Shown here piece after piece: positions 1 through 8,486 of a DNA stretch of 33,019 bases. Source of the DNA: JBPCNH01 sp051001455 (GTDB lineage Bacteria > Actinomycetota > CADDZG01 > WHSQ01); NCBI GenBank assembly GCA_051001455.1, contig JBPCNH010000012.1:1-33019 (forward strand), given 5' to 3'. The position numbers and the translations under genes were made by a program. The notes under the pieces were generated by a model. The model saw only the letters and a list, made by a program, of their open reading frames with translations. It was not told where the DNA came from and did not search any database. Within the stretch, counting starts at the first letter, position 1, and every line of letters begins with the position of its first letter.

Positions 1-53
1 CTTAACTTGCGCACCACCTGATCGGGTGTGTGCTTTCGTCTCTTCACCGCCAT
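1..53 (-). CDS. IS3-family transposase OrfA, N-terminal fragment (runs off window)
   Basis: Only the first 17 codons are in the window and read MAVKRRKHTPDQVVRKL. This matches the usual opening of IS3-type OrfA proteins (basic residues, then a T/S-P/E-E/D-Q-[IV]-V-x-K-L helix), which leads into a helix-turn-helix that binds the terminal repeats. The ATG at 53-51 has a strong ribosome site, AAGGAGG, five bases upstream. In this family OrfA is normally followed by an OrfB integrase made by frameshifting, which would lie to the left of base 1. The call rests on a short stretch plus the element end at 120-125. Confidence 0.7.
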   Translation of the reverse strand, partial: MAVKRRKHTPDQVVRKL

Positions 54-125
54 GATCCTCCTTCCGCCCTGTTAGGGGCTTCAAGACTCTCATTAGCGGT
101 GGACCGATTTCAGGGGGTCAGGCCA
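1..125 (-). mobile_element. End of an IS3-family-like insertion sequence (truncated by window edge)
   Basis: The minus strand holds the start of a transposase OrfA preceded by about 70 bases of leader and a terminal sequence. Read inward on the minus strand, the end is TGACCCCCTGAAATCGGTCC (120 to 101), the G/C-rich TG...-type terminus common in IS3-family elements. The outer boundary could be base 120 or base 125 (TGGCCTGACC), because both begin with TG. The other end and any target duplication lie outside the window, so completeness cannot be judged. The element sits about 175 bases upstream of the ABC exporter genes and is oriented away from them. Confidence 0.7.
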
Positions 126-299
126 GAGTGATTAGCCATCTGATCCCTCGAGCACCCTTGATTGGCGTTCAAGATCGCTTACGTGCTCGCTCCATGTCAA
201 GCCCGGCGACTACGGCTCGACCGGCGTAGCGCCCTGCGTCACGAAAGTGTTCGAATCGGAGATGAGCTCGAAGAAGCTCATTTCCGCGATGATGCTCCG

Positions 300-1057
<758 letters not shown>

Positions 1058-1061
<4 letters not shown>

Positions 1062-1861
1062 GGACCGGCAATCCCACGTGGCTCCGCATCAAAGCTGTGG
1101 CGGTCCGCCACGCCTACATCCTGCGCCGCAGCCCCCATCGCCTCTACGACATCACGATCTGGCCGCTGGTGGACGTGTTGTTGTTCGGGTCACTCGGGGC
1201 GTTCGTGGCTCGCTCGGAGGGTTCGGGAGAGACGGCCTTCGCCTATCTCCTGTCGGGCATCATCCTGTGGCACGTCATCTATCAATCTCAGATCGCGGCT
1301 TCCACGGCGCTCCTCGAAGAGACGTGGTCGCGCAACATCCTGAACCTGATGGTGACGCCAACGCGTGAGCGTGAGTACGCAGCCGGGGTCGCCTTGTTCG
1401 GCATGTTGAAGATCACGATCGGGGTCACGATCGTGGCGATCACGGCGTTCGGGTTCTTCGCTTTCAACGTGACCACACTCGGATGGGAGATCATCCCGGT
1501 GATGGCAGTGCTGCTCGCGATCGGGTGGTCGATCGCCCTCTTCGTGGTCGGTTTGGTGTTCCGCTTCGGCTCGGGGGCGGAGGCGCTCGCGTGGGGCATC
1601 ATGTTCGCCGTTATGCCGATGTCCGGCGTGTTCTACCCGCCGGACGCTCTCCCCGGCTTCCTCCAACCGGTCGCCCACGCCCTGCCGCCGACGCACGCCT
1701 TCATCGCGGCGCGCAGCCTGCTGGACGGTGGCGCCATGGACTGGGGCGCGCTGGCCATCGCAGCGGTTGGGACCTTCCTGCTGGGGGTCGTAGCGATGGC
1801 GTTCCTCACGAAGATGCTTGGCATATTCCGCTCCCGCGGCTACATCACCCGCTACTCCTAG
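1058..1861 (+). CDS. ABC-2 type transporter permease
   Basis: A 267-residue membrane protein starting at the ATG that overlaps the stop of the ATPase gene by four bases. It has about six hydrophobic segments: one soon after the basic N-terminus (WPLVDVLLFGSLGAF), a SGIILWHVIYQ segment, and others through the C-terminal half, including the VFYPPDALPGFLQP turn with the ALPPTHAF motif typical of ABC-2 permeases of the NodJ/DrrB type. With the preceding ATPase it forms a complete exporter, presumably a homodimer of each subunit. Drug, lipid or polysaccharide export are all possible. It is convergent with terC, 21 bases away. Confidence 0.9.
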
Positions 1862-1882
1862 CCGGACGAGAGACCGGCCTAG

Positions 1883-2662
1883 TCATGGCGCGGTCGGCTG
1901 CGAGGCATCTCCTCTGAGCGGCTGGCCCTCGGAGTGGCGAGGACGCAGGTGCACCGGGTCCCTCTTGCTGCGGGCTTTGAGGTTCAGGAACTCGACCATC
2001 AGTGAGAAGCCCATCGCGAAGTAGACGTAGCCCTTGGGGATGTGCTGGTCAAGACCTTCGGCCACGAGCGTCATGCCGATCAGCAACAGGAAGCTGAGCG
2101 CGAGCATCTTCACCGTCGGATGGTCATTGACGAAGTCTCCGACGGTCTTGGCCGAGAACAGCATGACGACGATCGCCACGATGACCGCCGCGATCATGAC
2201 GGCCAGCTCCTCGACCATCCCGACCGCGGTGATGACCGAGTCGAGGGAGAACACGATGTCGAGCAACATGATCTGCACGATGACTCCGGAGAAGGAAGCG
2301 GCGACCTTTCTGGTCGCGTGGCCCTCCTCGCCTTCGAGCTTGTCGTGGATCTCGTAGGTGGCTTTCCCCAACAGGAAGAGCCCACCTATCAGAAGGATCA
2401 GATCACGGCCCGATATCCCCTGACCGAACACCTCGAAGAGGTCATCGGTCAGTTTGATGATCACCGAGAGTGTCAGCAGCAACAGGATGCGCATGATGAG
2501 AGCGCCGCCGAGTCCCAGCTGGCGCGCCTTCTGCTGTTGATCGGGCGGCAGCTTGCCGGCGAGGATCGAGATGAACACGATGTTGTCGACGCCGAGCACG
2601 ATCTCGAGCGCGAGCAGGGTGAAGAACCCGACCAGGATGTCGGGGTTGGTGATCCAATCCAC
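1883..2662 (-). CDS. TerC family integral membrane protein
   Basis: A 259-residue polytopic protein of the TerC family (tellurium-resistance / Alx / YkoY type), now linked mainly to manganese export and metal loading of secreted proteins. It carries the acidic intramembrane motifs of the family: EIVLGVDNIVFISI near the N-terminus and LLDIVFSLDSVITAVGM in the middle, with about seven hydrophobic segments. The frame stays open upstream into ligA. I placed the start at the GTG at 2662 because AGAGGAG lies just before it and because MDWITNPDILVGF is the usual family opening. It follows ligA by 40 bases and is probably co-transcribed. The C-terminal 25 residues are polar and not conserved. Confidence 0.9.
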   Translation of the reverse strand: MDWITNPDILVGFFTLLALEIVLGVDNIVFISILAGKLPPDQQQKARQLGLGGALIMRILLLLTLSVIIKLTDDLFEVFGQGISGRDLILLIGGLFLLGKATYEIHDKLEGEEGHATRKVAASFSGVIVQIMLLDIVFSLDSVITAVGMVEELAVMIAAVIVAIVVMLFSAKTVGDFVNDHPTVKMLALSFLLLIGMTLVAEGLDQHIPKGYVYFAMGFSLMVEFLNLKARSKRDPVHLRPRHSEGQPLRGDASQPTAP

Positions 2663-2702
2663 GGGGTCTCCTCTGTTAGAGCGGGTCGTTCGAGCTGTTC
2701 GT

Positions 2703-4715
2703 CTAGAGCGGGTTCTCGGCGAGCTGGGCCGTGAAAGCGGTCTCGTCGAGGACGGGTATACCCAAAGTCTCGGCTTTAGCCAGCTTCGTTCCGGGGCTCT
2801 CACCCACCACCACGAAGCTGGTCTTCTTGGAAATGCTCGAGGTGACCTTGCCGCCCCTCTCCTCGATCGCTGCGGCGGCTTCGTCCCGGGTGAAGCTGTC
2901 GAGCCCGCCGGTCAGGACGAAGTTCATGCCCTCGAAAGGCCCGCCGGTCTGTTTCGGGGCTTCCTTGGGGTCCACGCCGGCGTCTTGCAGCTTGCCGATG
3001 ATCTCGAGGTTGCGGGGCTGCTCGAAGAAGCTGCGGGCGGAGCGGGCGATTATCGGGCCGATCCCCTCGATCGCTTCGAAGTCCTCTAAGGACATGGCCT
3101 TCAGCCGGTCGAGGGACCCAGCGGCAGCCGCGACGTCCCGTGACGCGGTGGAACCGAGGTGTCTGATGCCGAGGCCGATCAGCAGGTTCGCCAGCGGACG
3201 TTGCTTGGAGTCCTCGATGGCCGTGAAGAGATTGTTGATGGAGATCTCGCCCCAGCCCTCGAGGCCTTGGAGCTGCCCGGGCTTCAGGTAGTAGATGTCT
3301 CCCACGTCGCGCAGCCATCCCCGCTCGATGAACTCGATGATGGTCTTGTAGCCGAGGCCCTCGATATCCATCGCGCCACGCGAGGCGAAGTGGAAGAGGC
3401 GCTCGACCCGTTGCGAGGGGCAGTCGAGACCCACGCAGCGCGCGACCGCTTCCCCTTCTTCGCGGACGATGTCGCTGCCGCAGCTCGGGCACTTCTTGGG
3501 CATCTTGAACTTCTTCTCTTTGCCGGTGCGCTTGGAGGTGACAGGGCCGACGATCTCGGGGATGACGTCCCCGGCGCGCCGGACGATCACCGTGTCGCCT
3601 ATACGCACATCCTTGCGGGCCACCTCGTCCTCGTTGTGCAGCGTGGCGGTCGAGACGGTCACGCCACCGACGAACACCGGCTCGAGTTGCGCCCACGGGG
3701 TCGCCGCGCCGGTGCGGCCGACGTGGACCTTGATGTCCCGCAGCAGGGTCGTCCGCTCCTCGGGCGGGAACTTGTACGCGATCGCCCACCGCGGCGCCTT
3801 GGAGGTGAAGCCGAGCTCCTCCTGCTGGTTGATCCGGTCGATCTTGACGACCGAGCCGTCGATCTCGTAGGCGACGTCGTGGCGGTGGTCCTGCCAGTGC
3901 GTGCAGAAGTCATACACCTGGTCGATGGTCTTCACCTGTTTGCTCTGGGGGTTGATCCTGAGGCCCAGTTCCTTGATGCGCCGCAGCGCGTCCCAGTGCG
4001 ACGCCAGACGTTCGCCTTCGATGTAGCCGATGCCGTGGCAGATCAGCGAGAGGTTGCGCGACGCGGTGACCGTGGGGTCCTTCTGCCGCAGCGAGCCGGC
4101 CGTTGCATTGCGAGGGTTGGCGAACACCTTGCCCTCTTGCTCGCCGAGGGTCTCGTTCAGCTTCTCGAAGTCCTTCGTCTGCATGTAGACCTCGCCCCGC
4201 ACCTCGATCACCTTGGGGGAAACGCCCCGCAGCTTCAGGGGAACGGCTTTGACGGTCCGCAGGTTCGCGGTGATGTCTTCGCCGGTGCGGCCGTCGCCAC
4301 GGGTGGCACCTTTGACGAACAAGCCGTCCTCGTAGATGAGGTTCACGGCCACGCCGTCCATCTTCAGCTCGCACACGAACGAATCGGGCTCACGCCCCAG
4401 ACCGCGCTCTGCTCGCTGGGCCCAAGCCTGGAGCTCTTCGAGGCTGAATACGTTGTCGAGCGACGTCATCGGCGTCCGGTGCTTGACCGGAGCGAACATG
4501 TCCGAGGGCACTTCTCCTACCCGCTGGGTGGGGCTGTCGGGCGTGACCAGCTCGGGGAAGGCGCTCTCTATCTCGAGCAGTTCGCCGTAGAGGGCGTCGT
4601 ACTCGACGTCGGCTATCTCGGGCTCGTCCAGCACGTGATACCGATACAAGTGGTGGTCGATAGCGGCGCGGAGTTCTCCGGCGCGCTTGAAGGCTTGCTT
4701 TTTTGTCAGTGCCAT
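2703..4715 (-). CDS. ligA: NAD-dependent DNA ligase LigA
   Basis: This 670-residue enzyme seals nicks in replication and repair using NAD+. The order of domains is complete: the N-terminal Ia domain with the YHxxD region, the adenylation site CELKMDG (115-121) with catalytic Lys118, the OB fold, a four-cysteine zinc finger (C409, C412, C427, C432), a helix-hairpin-helix region (about 440-585) and a C-terminal BRCT domain (about 595-670, with FVLTGGL and TSFVVVGESPGTKLAKA). Length is normal. The ATG at 4715 gives the standard N-terminus, with a weak GGGAAGA site upstream. It heads a likely ligA-terC unit. Confidence 0.98.
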   Translation of the reverse strand: MALTKKQAFKRAGELRAAIDHHLYRYHVLDEPEIADVEYDALYGELLEIESAFPELVTPDSPTQRVGEVPSDMFAPVKHRTPMTSLDNVFSLEELQAWAQRAERGLGREPDSFVCELKMDGVAVNLIYEDGLFVKGATRGDGRTGEDITANLRTVKAVPLKLRGVSPKVIEVRGEVYMQTKDFEKLNETLGEQEGKVFANPRNATAGSLRQKDPTVTASRNLSLICHGIGYIEGERLASHWDALRRIKELGLRINPQSKQVKTIDQVYDFCTHWQDHRHDVAYEIDGSVVKIDRINQQEELGFTSKAPRWAIAYKFPPEERTTLLRDIKVHVGRTGAATPWAQLEPVFVGGVTVSTATLHNEDEVARKDVRIGDTVIVRRAGDVIPEIVGPVTSKRTGKEKKFKMPKKCPSCGSDIVREEGEAVARCVGLDCPSQRVERLFHFASRGAMDIEGLGYKTIIEFIERGWLRDVGDIYYLKPGQLQGLEGWGEISINNLFTAIEDSKQRPLANLLIGLGIRHLGSTASRDVAAAAGSLDRLKAMSLEDFEAIEGIGPIIARSARSFFEQPRNLEIIGKLQDAGVDPKEAPKQTGGPFEGMNFVLTGGLDSFTRDEAAAAIEERGGKVTSSISKKTSFVVVGESPGTKLAKAETLGIPVLDETAFTAQLAENPL

Positions 4716-4784
4716 CGCGCCTATCTTCCCAGGAGCGTGCGACCGGCCTGGCCGCGCGGGGCATCTGGCCGAGAACTGATCGGG

Positions 4785-5285
4785 TCAGCGACTTTGCAAC
4801 GGAGAGGTTCTGTCTCCGGCAGATTCTTCCGAGCAGAAGGGGCCTCTCGGTTCGAGCGCTGGGCCGGCGCCCCGCGGCGGTCCCTCGATCTGAATCGTCA
4901 GGTCGGCAATCACGGAACCGTCCACGATCTCGACGGGATGACGAGCAAGTCCCCGCGCGCCGGGTCCCGCGTAGTAGTAACCGCGCCCGTCGAAGCTCTC
5001 GCCGTGCGCGGGAGATTCGAAGAATCCGGAGGATGGGCAATACCAGACTTCGTCCCCTACGTGCTGAGTGTCCGGCGCCAGCGCTAGCGGGGAGCCGTCG
5101 TTCCAAACCAGGTACACATGTCCGGGCTCAACGAACATGACTTCCCTCTCCGCGAGCTCGTCGGCGCTCACAGCAGTCCCGTTCCTAGAGGGATCTCCGC
5201 TCCGGACGAGGCCGACGATCATCGCGGCCGTGATCAAGACTGCCAACGCAGTTAGTGCGAGGGGTAGACGCCCGGGACCCGACAT
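4785..5285 (-). CDS. Membrane-anchored protein with a degenerate Rieske-like domain
   Basis: A 166-residue protein with one N-terminal membrane segment (about 7-27), so the rest probably faces outside. Residues 55-125 follow the layout of a Rieske domain: a strand with WNDGSPLAL, then TQHVGD where CxHxGC is expected, then SPAHGESFDGRG where CPxHG(S)xFD is expected, then AGPGARGLARHPVEIVDGSVI, which matches the GPAxRxLxxxPV tail. Both histidines (H75, H94) remain, but the cluster cysteines are Thr73 and Ser91, so it probably does not bind a [2Fe-2S] cluster. The Rieske relationship is inferred from this pattern alone. It is divergent from the SOS-box HNH gene and 69 bases from ligA. Confidence 0.55.
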   Translation of the reverse strand: MSGPGRLPLALTALAVLITAAMIVGLVRSGDPSRNGTAVSADELAEREVMFVEPGHVYLVWNDGSPLALAPDTQHVGDEVWYCPSSGFFESPAHGESFDGRGYYYAGPGARGLARHPVEIVDGSVIADLTIQIEGPPRGAGPALEPRGPFCSEESAGDRTSPLQSR

Positions 5286-5311
5286 TTTCTGAGCTTATTC
5301 CGATTCGGGTG

Positions 5312-5341
5312 TTGACAGGGCGAACATATGTTCGATATAGT
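5312..5341 (+). promoter_or_regulatory. Sigma-70-type promoter of the HNH nuclease gene
   Basis: TTGACA at 5312-5317 and TATAGT at 5336-5341 are separated by 18 bases, close to consensus. Transcription would begin near 5348, so the ATG at 5328, which lies inside the promoter, cannot be the start of the nuclease. Confidence 0.8.
5321..5334. promoter_or_regulatory. LexA (SOS) box
   Basis: The 14-base perfect palindrome CGAACATATGTTCG matches the Gram-positive and actinobacterial LexA box (CGAAC-N4-GTTCG). It lies entirely between the -35 and -10 hexamers, so bound LexA would block RNA polymerase. It predicts DNA-damage induction of the downstream HNH gene. Confidence 0.85.
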
Positions 5342-5381
5342 AGAGATCAACGGGCCGCGAACCTGGTGCCATGAGGAGCTA

Positions 5382-6608
5382 ATGACCTCGACGGCAGAAG
5401 TTGAAGTTTCTCTCATCTCCCATCTTGACGACGACCTCTCTTACGTGGGGCGCGCCGTGGAGCTGGTCGAGAAGGCCAACGCCGGGCTCGAGCCCGCGCT
5501 CCTGTCCGTGGCCGGCGCGAAGGCCGAGCTCGAACGCTACGTCAGGCTGCGCCGCATGGCCGATTTCGGGATCGCCGCGCTGGCCGCTCGGATCGATGAC
5601 GCCGAGGCACTCGCCAAGACTGCGGGCACCTCGTTGGGTCAGGCCAAGGACACGATCGCCACCGGGGCCGCCTTGAAGGACTCCGACATACTGTCGGGCG
5701 CGCTTCAGACCGGTGCGGTCTCTTTGGAGCAGGCCGGTGAGATCGCTAAGGCTGAGACCTCGGCGCCGGGAGCGGCCGCGGAGCTAGTCACGGTGGCTCA
5801 GGAATCTTCTTTCCAGGTGCTGAGGGAGAAGGCGCGCAAGGTGGCGCTCGAGGCCGAGCAGCACCGGGGACTGGCCGAGCGGCAGCGCTCTGCTCGTTCG
5901 GGGCGCCCTTACACCGATCCGCTCGGGATGGTGCACATCCATCTCGCCTTGGAGCCGCATGTGGGCACGCCGATCGTGGCGCGGGCCGAGGCCGAAGCGG
6001 CGCGGCTCTATCGTTCCGCTAAGGCCGCGGCGAAGGGATCCCGGGAGGCCGGGCTGGAGCCTTTCGAGCGCTACCTGGCCGATGCCTTCGTGAAAATGCT
6101 GGCGGGTGGGGGCAAGGCCTCTACCACCCGTCCCGAGCTGGTGGTGCTCGTCAGTCACGAGGTGGCGAAGCGCGGCTGGAGCGATGTGCGCGACGGCGAG
6201 GTCTGCAAGATCCCCGGGGTGGGTCCGGTCTCACCCGAGGTGGCTAGGGAGATCGCCGGTGACGCGTTCCTGAGCGGGGTGTTCTTCGACGGCACCGATC
6301 TAAGGCACTTCAAGCGGTGGAGCCGCAACATCCCCGTCGAGGTGAGGGTGGCGCTGGAGCTGGGGAGGCCGCCCGGGTTCGACGGGAGATGCTGCTCTCG
6401 GTGTGGCAACCGCTTTAGGCCTCAGATCGATCATGTCGAGCCCTACTGCGCGGGCAACCCTTCGAGTCTCGGCAACAGCGACGACAAGTGTTGGGCCTGC
6501 CATCTAGAGAAGACGGAAGCAGACCGCAAAGCGGGCAAGTTGAGGCGAACACCGGGGGCACGGCCGGAGCGACCTCCGCCGCAGGACCCCGATCCGCCGG
6601 ATCCTTAA
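5382..6608 (+). CDS. DUF222/13E12-type HNH endonuclease, SOS-controlled
   Basis: A 408-residue protein. The N-terminal two thirds is Ala/Glu-rich and helical and looks like the DUF222 (13E12 repeat) region, with the usual alternation of SLGQAKDTIATGAAL and TGAVSLEQAGEIAKAE. The C-terminus is an HNH nuclease with a zinc knuckle: CSRCG near residue 337, IDHVEP near 348-353 and CWACH near 370-374. The tail is Pro-rich. I start at the ATG at 5382 because GAGGAG sits four bases upstream and the promoter excludes the earlier ATG. Several mycobacterial 13E12 genes are, as I recall, LexA targets, which agrees with the SOS box here. Its DNA target is unknown, and mobility (intron or element-borne) cannot be shown. 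Confidence 0.85.
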   Translation: MTSTAEVEVSLISHLDDDLSYVGRAVELVEKANAGLEPALLSVAGAKAELERYVRLRRMADFGIAALAARIDDAEALAKTAGTSLGQAKDTIATGAALKDSDILSGALQTGAVSLEQAGEIAKAETSAPGAAAELVTVAQESSFQVLREKARKVALEAEQHRGLAERQRSARSGRPYTDPLGMVHIHLALEPHVGTPIVARAEAEAARLYRSAKAAAKGSREAGLEPFERYLADAFVKMLAGGGKASTTRPELVVLVSHEVAKRGWSDVRDGEVCKIPGVGPVSPEVAREIAGDAFLSGVFFDGTDLRHFKRWSRNIPVEVRVALELGRPPGFDGRCCSRCGNRFRPQIDHVEPYCAGNPSSLGNSDDKCWACHLEKTEADRKAGKLRRTPGARPERPPPQDPDPPDP

Positions 6609-6850
6609 TCCGTTTGACTCGCTAACAGAGACCAACATCAGAGCAACGAAGAAGAGCAACGTCTGGCTCCACGCGCCTTGACAACTTCATAGCGAGGGAC
6701 GCTCGGCCCGCTTCATCTCGTTCGGCGAAACAGAGGCACAGCGGGTGCTCACGGCAGCACATCGAGGGTTCAGCTCGATCCTTCCGATCCTGATCGCCAC
6801 GTCGGTCTCACCTGACGAAACGTCCAGCACACCATTACGGCAGGCGCGAG
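6609..6850. other. Non-coding gap, nothing recognised
   Basis: Between the HNH gene and the small membrane protein gene, 242 bases hold no convincing reading frame, RNA gene or terminator that I can see. A minus-strand frame crosses it, but it is mostly antisense in character and has no ribosome site. Confidence 0.5.
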
Positions 6851-7156
6851 TCAGTCTCTTGCGGTCCGCTCCTGACGGCGGATCGTGCGGAACTCCATGA
6901 GCAGGAAGAAAAGCAGGAGCGCGCCGGCGATCCCAGCCATGGTCGGCGAATCGTCTGCAACTACCCAGCCTCCCGCTGCGAAGAACAGGCCGGATCCCAT
7001 CTGCACGAGCAGGCCCGTGAGCTTGCCGAGTGAGCCGTCCACAGACGGCGGGGCGCCGATGCTGAACGAGAAACGAGTCTCCGGCGGGAGCACTCGCCAT
7101 CCCCACGCCGTGACGGCAACAGTCGCGGAGAAAAGCGCAACCAGTATCAACCTCAC
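6851..7156 (-). CDS. Small membrane protein (DUF1648-like pattern)
   Basis: 101 residues with three hydrophobic segments: a signal-like N-terminus (about 3-20), a middle segment (LLVQMGSGLFFAAGGWVV) and a third (IAGALLLFFLLMEF), followed by a basic tail. The stretch from LPPETRFSF to GSLGKL resembles the LP-x-H-x-G-x-K turn of DUF1648/SdpI-like proteins, but loosely. The GTG start at 7156 has GAGGTG ten bases upstream. The function is unknown. It is followed at 7230-7616 by another small membrane protein on the same strand, possibly in one unit. Confidence 0.6.
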   Translation of the reverse strand: MRLILVALFSATVAVTAWGWRVLPPETRFSFSIGAPPSVDGSLGKLTGLLVQMGSGLFFAAGGWVVADDSPTMAGIAGALLLFFLLMEFRTIRRQERTARD

Positions 7157-7229
7157 TCAGAAGCACCTCGCCAAGCGAGAAAATCGTGCAGACACAAACC
7201 TCGATTCCGGAAACTTATGCTGGAGGTTG

Positions 7230-7616
7230 CTACCAAAGGCGGACCCGGCACCACCGCTGGGTCTGCGGGTGCAGCAGAAGTGCCGCATAGAGAGCCGTCA
7301 CCGCTCCCGTGAAGAACCCGCCATACATGGCTGGTTCCCGGAAGTACATCACAGCCCCCGCTACCGTGAACACGAAAACGATCACCCAAGCTACGCGTGA
7401 CCCGCGCCATATCGGGCGAACGAACAATAGGAACACGAGACCATCCACGAGCACGGCCGACAGGATCACGGACAACCATCCAGAGTCCGAAGTCAGCAAC
7501 TGTGAGATCGGCCACATAACGGCTTGGATCAGAAATATGGCGGCGTACGCTTTCACCGTCCACGGTCGGGTTCGGGTGACTGTCGCCAGCTCTTCCGAGG
7601 CCTCCGCTTCCGTCAT
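7230..7616 (-). CDS. Hypothetical four-helix membrane protein
   Basis: 128 residues with four predicted membrane helices: about 22-42 (AYAAIFLIQAVMWPISQLL), 47-67 (LSVILSAVLVDGLVFLLFV), 74-92 (VAWVIVFVFTVAGAVMYF) and 97-115. A polar Glu-rich N-terminus and a basic C-terminus flank them. I do not recognise the family. The ATG at 7616 has only a weak AGG upstream. It lies between the methyltransferase (45 bases upstream) and the other small membrane protein (73 bases downstream), all on the same strand. Confidence 0.6.
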   Translation of the reverse strand: MTEAEASEELATVTRTRPWTVKAYAAIFLIQAVMWPISQLLTSDSGWLSVILSAVLVDGLVFLLFVRPIWRGSRVAWVIVFVFTVAGAVMYFREPAMYGGFFTGAVTALYAALLLHPQTQRWCRVRLW

Positions 7617-7661
7617 GGCTGAAGCCTATGTCGTCATCGAGGACATTGACTAGGAGAAGCT

Positions 7662-8486
7662 TCAGGCGCGGCGCGCCAGGAGCATGATGCGGTGGCGGGT
7701 GAAGGTCCAGTCGTTGCCGTCTCGCTCCCACTCCATGCCGGTCTCGGGGCCGAACTTCGCGATGAAGTCTCGTGTTGACTCGATGCGCTCGGCGGGGAAC
7801 TCGCCGGGCCACATCCACTTCGAGAAGCGGCTCTTCCCGGACCACAACTTCTCGTCCACAATCTCCAGGCCGGCCGCTTGCACCATGACCCGGAAGGCGC
7901 TCGGGGGGCGGGACATCGCGTGGGAGGGATCACGGATCGCCTCCAGCTGGTTCATGAACGCCGCCTTCTCGTAGCTCTCGGGCGCGTGCTGGTCCAGGAT
8001 CAGGATCCGGCCATCTGGACCGGCGATGCGTCGCATCTGCAGGAGCGCCGGAACGGGTTCGTGGATGTGGTGAAGGGCTTGCGCGCTGGCAACGAGGTCC
8101 ACGAAGCCGGGCTGCAACGGCAGCGCGGCGGCATCCCCTAGCACCAGCTCAAGGCCGGCATGCCGGCGGCGCGCCTCGGCGAGCATGGCCGGGGTGAGAT
8201 CGAGAGCGATCCGGCGCGCCGCACGCCCCTCGAAGAGAGACAGGAAGTTGCCCGTGCCTGCACCGACCTCGAGCACGGTCTCGTGCGGCTGCACCTGGGA
8301 GAAACCGACAACATCCATATCGTCGAAGCGGCCCTTGGTCCGTTCGGCGAAGCCCGCTGCGGCGCGATCGAACTCGGCTCGGATCAGATCCCGGTGACCG
8401 GACCCTTGGGAAGGCCGAGAGGGCTCGCCGTCAGCGGGAAGATACCCAGCAGACTCATCGCTGCCCGGGATCGACCCGCTAGGCAA
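7662..8486 (-). CDS. Class I SAM-dependent methyltransferase
   Basis: The core has the Rossmann motif I VLEVGAGTGNF (about residue 71 from the chosen start), the motif II acidic end IALDLTPAMLAEARRRH, a post-I region with LVLGDAAALPL and the motif VDLVASAQALHHI. It is therefore a UbiE/COQ5-like class I methyltransferase acting on a small molecule. The start is uncertain. Homology begins around DLIRAEFDRAAAGF (about 8390), where no ATG or GTG is in frame. I use the TTG at 8486, which overlaps the mnmA stop by eight bases and implies coupled translation, but there is no clear ribosome site. The substrate is not predictable. Confidence 0.75.
   Translation of the reverse strand: MPSGSIPGSDESAGYLPADGEPSRPSQGSGHRDLIRAEFDRAAAGFAERTKGRFDDMDVVGFSQVQPHETVLEVGAGTGNFLSLFEGRAARRIALDLTPAMLAEARRRHAGLELVLGDAAALPLQPGFVDLVASAQALHHIHEPVPALLQMRRIAGPDGRILILDQHAPESYEKAAFMNQLEAIRDPSHAMSRPPSAFRVMVQAAGLEIVDEKLWSGKSRFSKWMWPGEFPAERIESTRDFIAKFGPETGMEWERDGNDWTFTRHRIMLLARRA

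Noticed and set aside
162..299. N-terminal extension of the ABC ATPase from a TTG at 162
   Set aside because: The 46 extra residues do not resemble the family, and there is no ribosome site at 162. Homology begins at the ATG at 300.
3159..5087. Plus-strand frame of more than 600 residues opposite ligA
   Set aside because: ligA on the minus strand has every expected motif. The opposite frame is His/Asp/Val/Leu-rich antisense typical of high-GC DNA, with no recognisable domain.
5328..5381. Earlier ATG of the HNH gene
   Set aside because: It lies inside the LexA box and upstream of the predicted transcript start. The ATG at 5382 has a GAGGAG site.
6687..7166. 159-residue minus-strand frame overlapping the small membrane protein
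   Set aside because: It is in a different frame from the 101-residue membrane protein, which has membrane helices and a ribosome site. The longer frame has neither.
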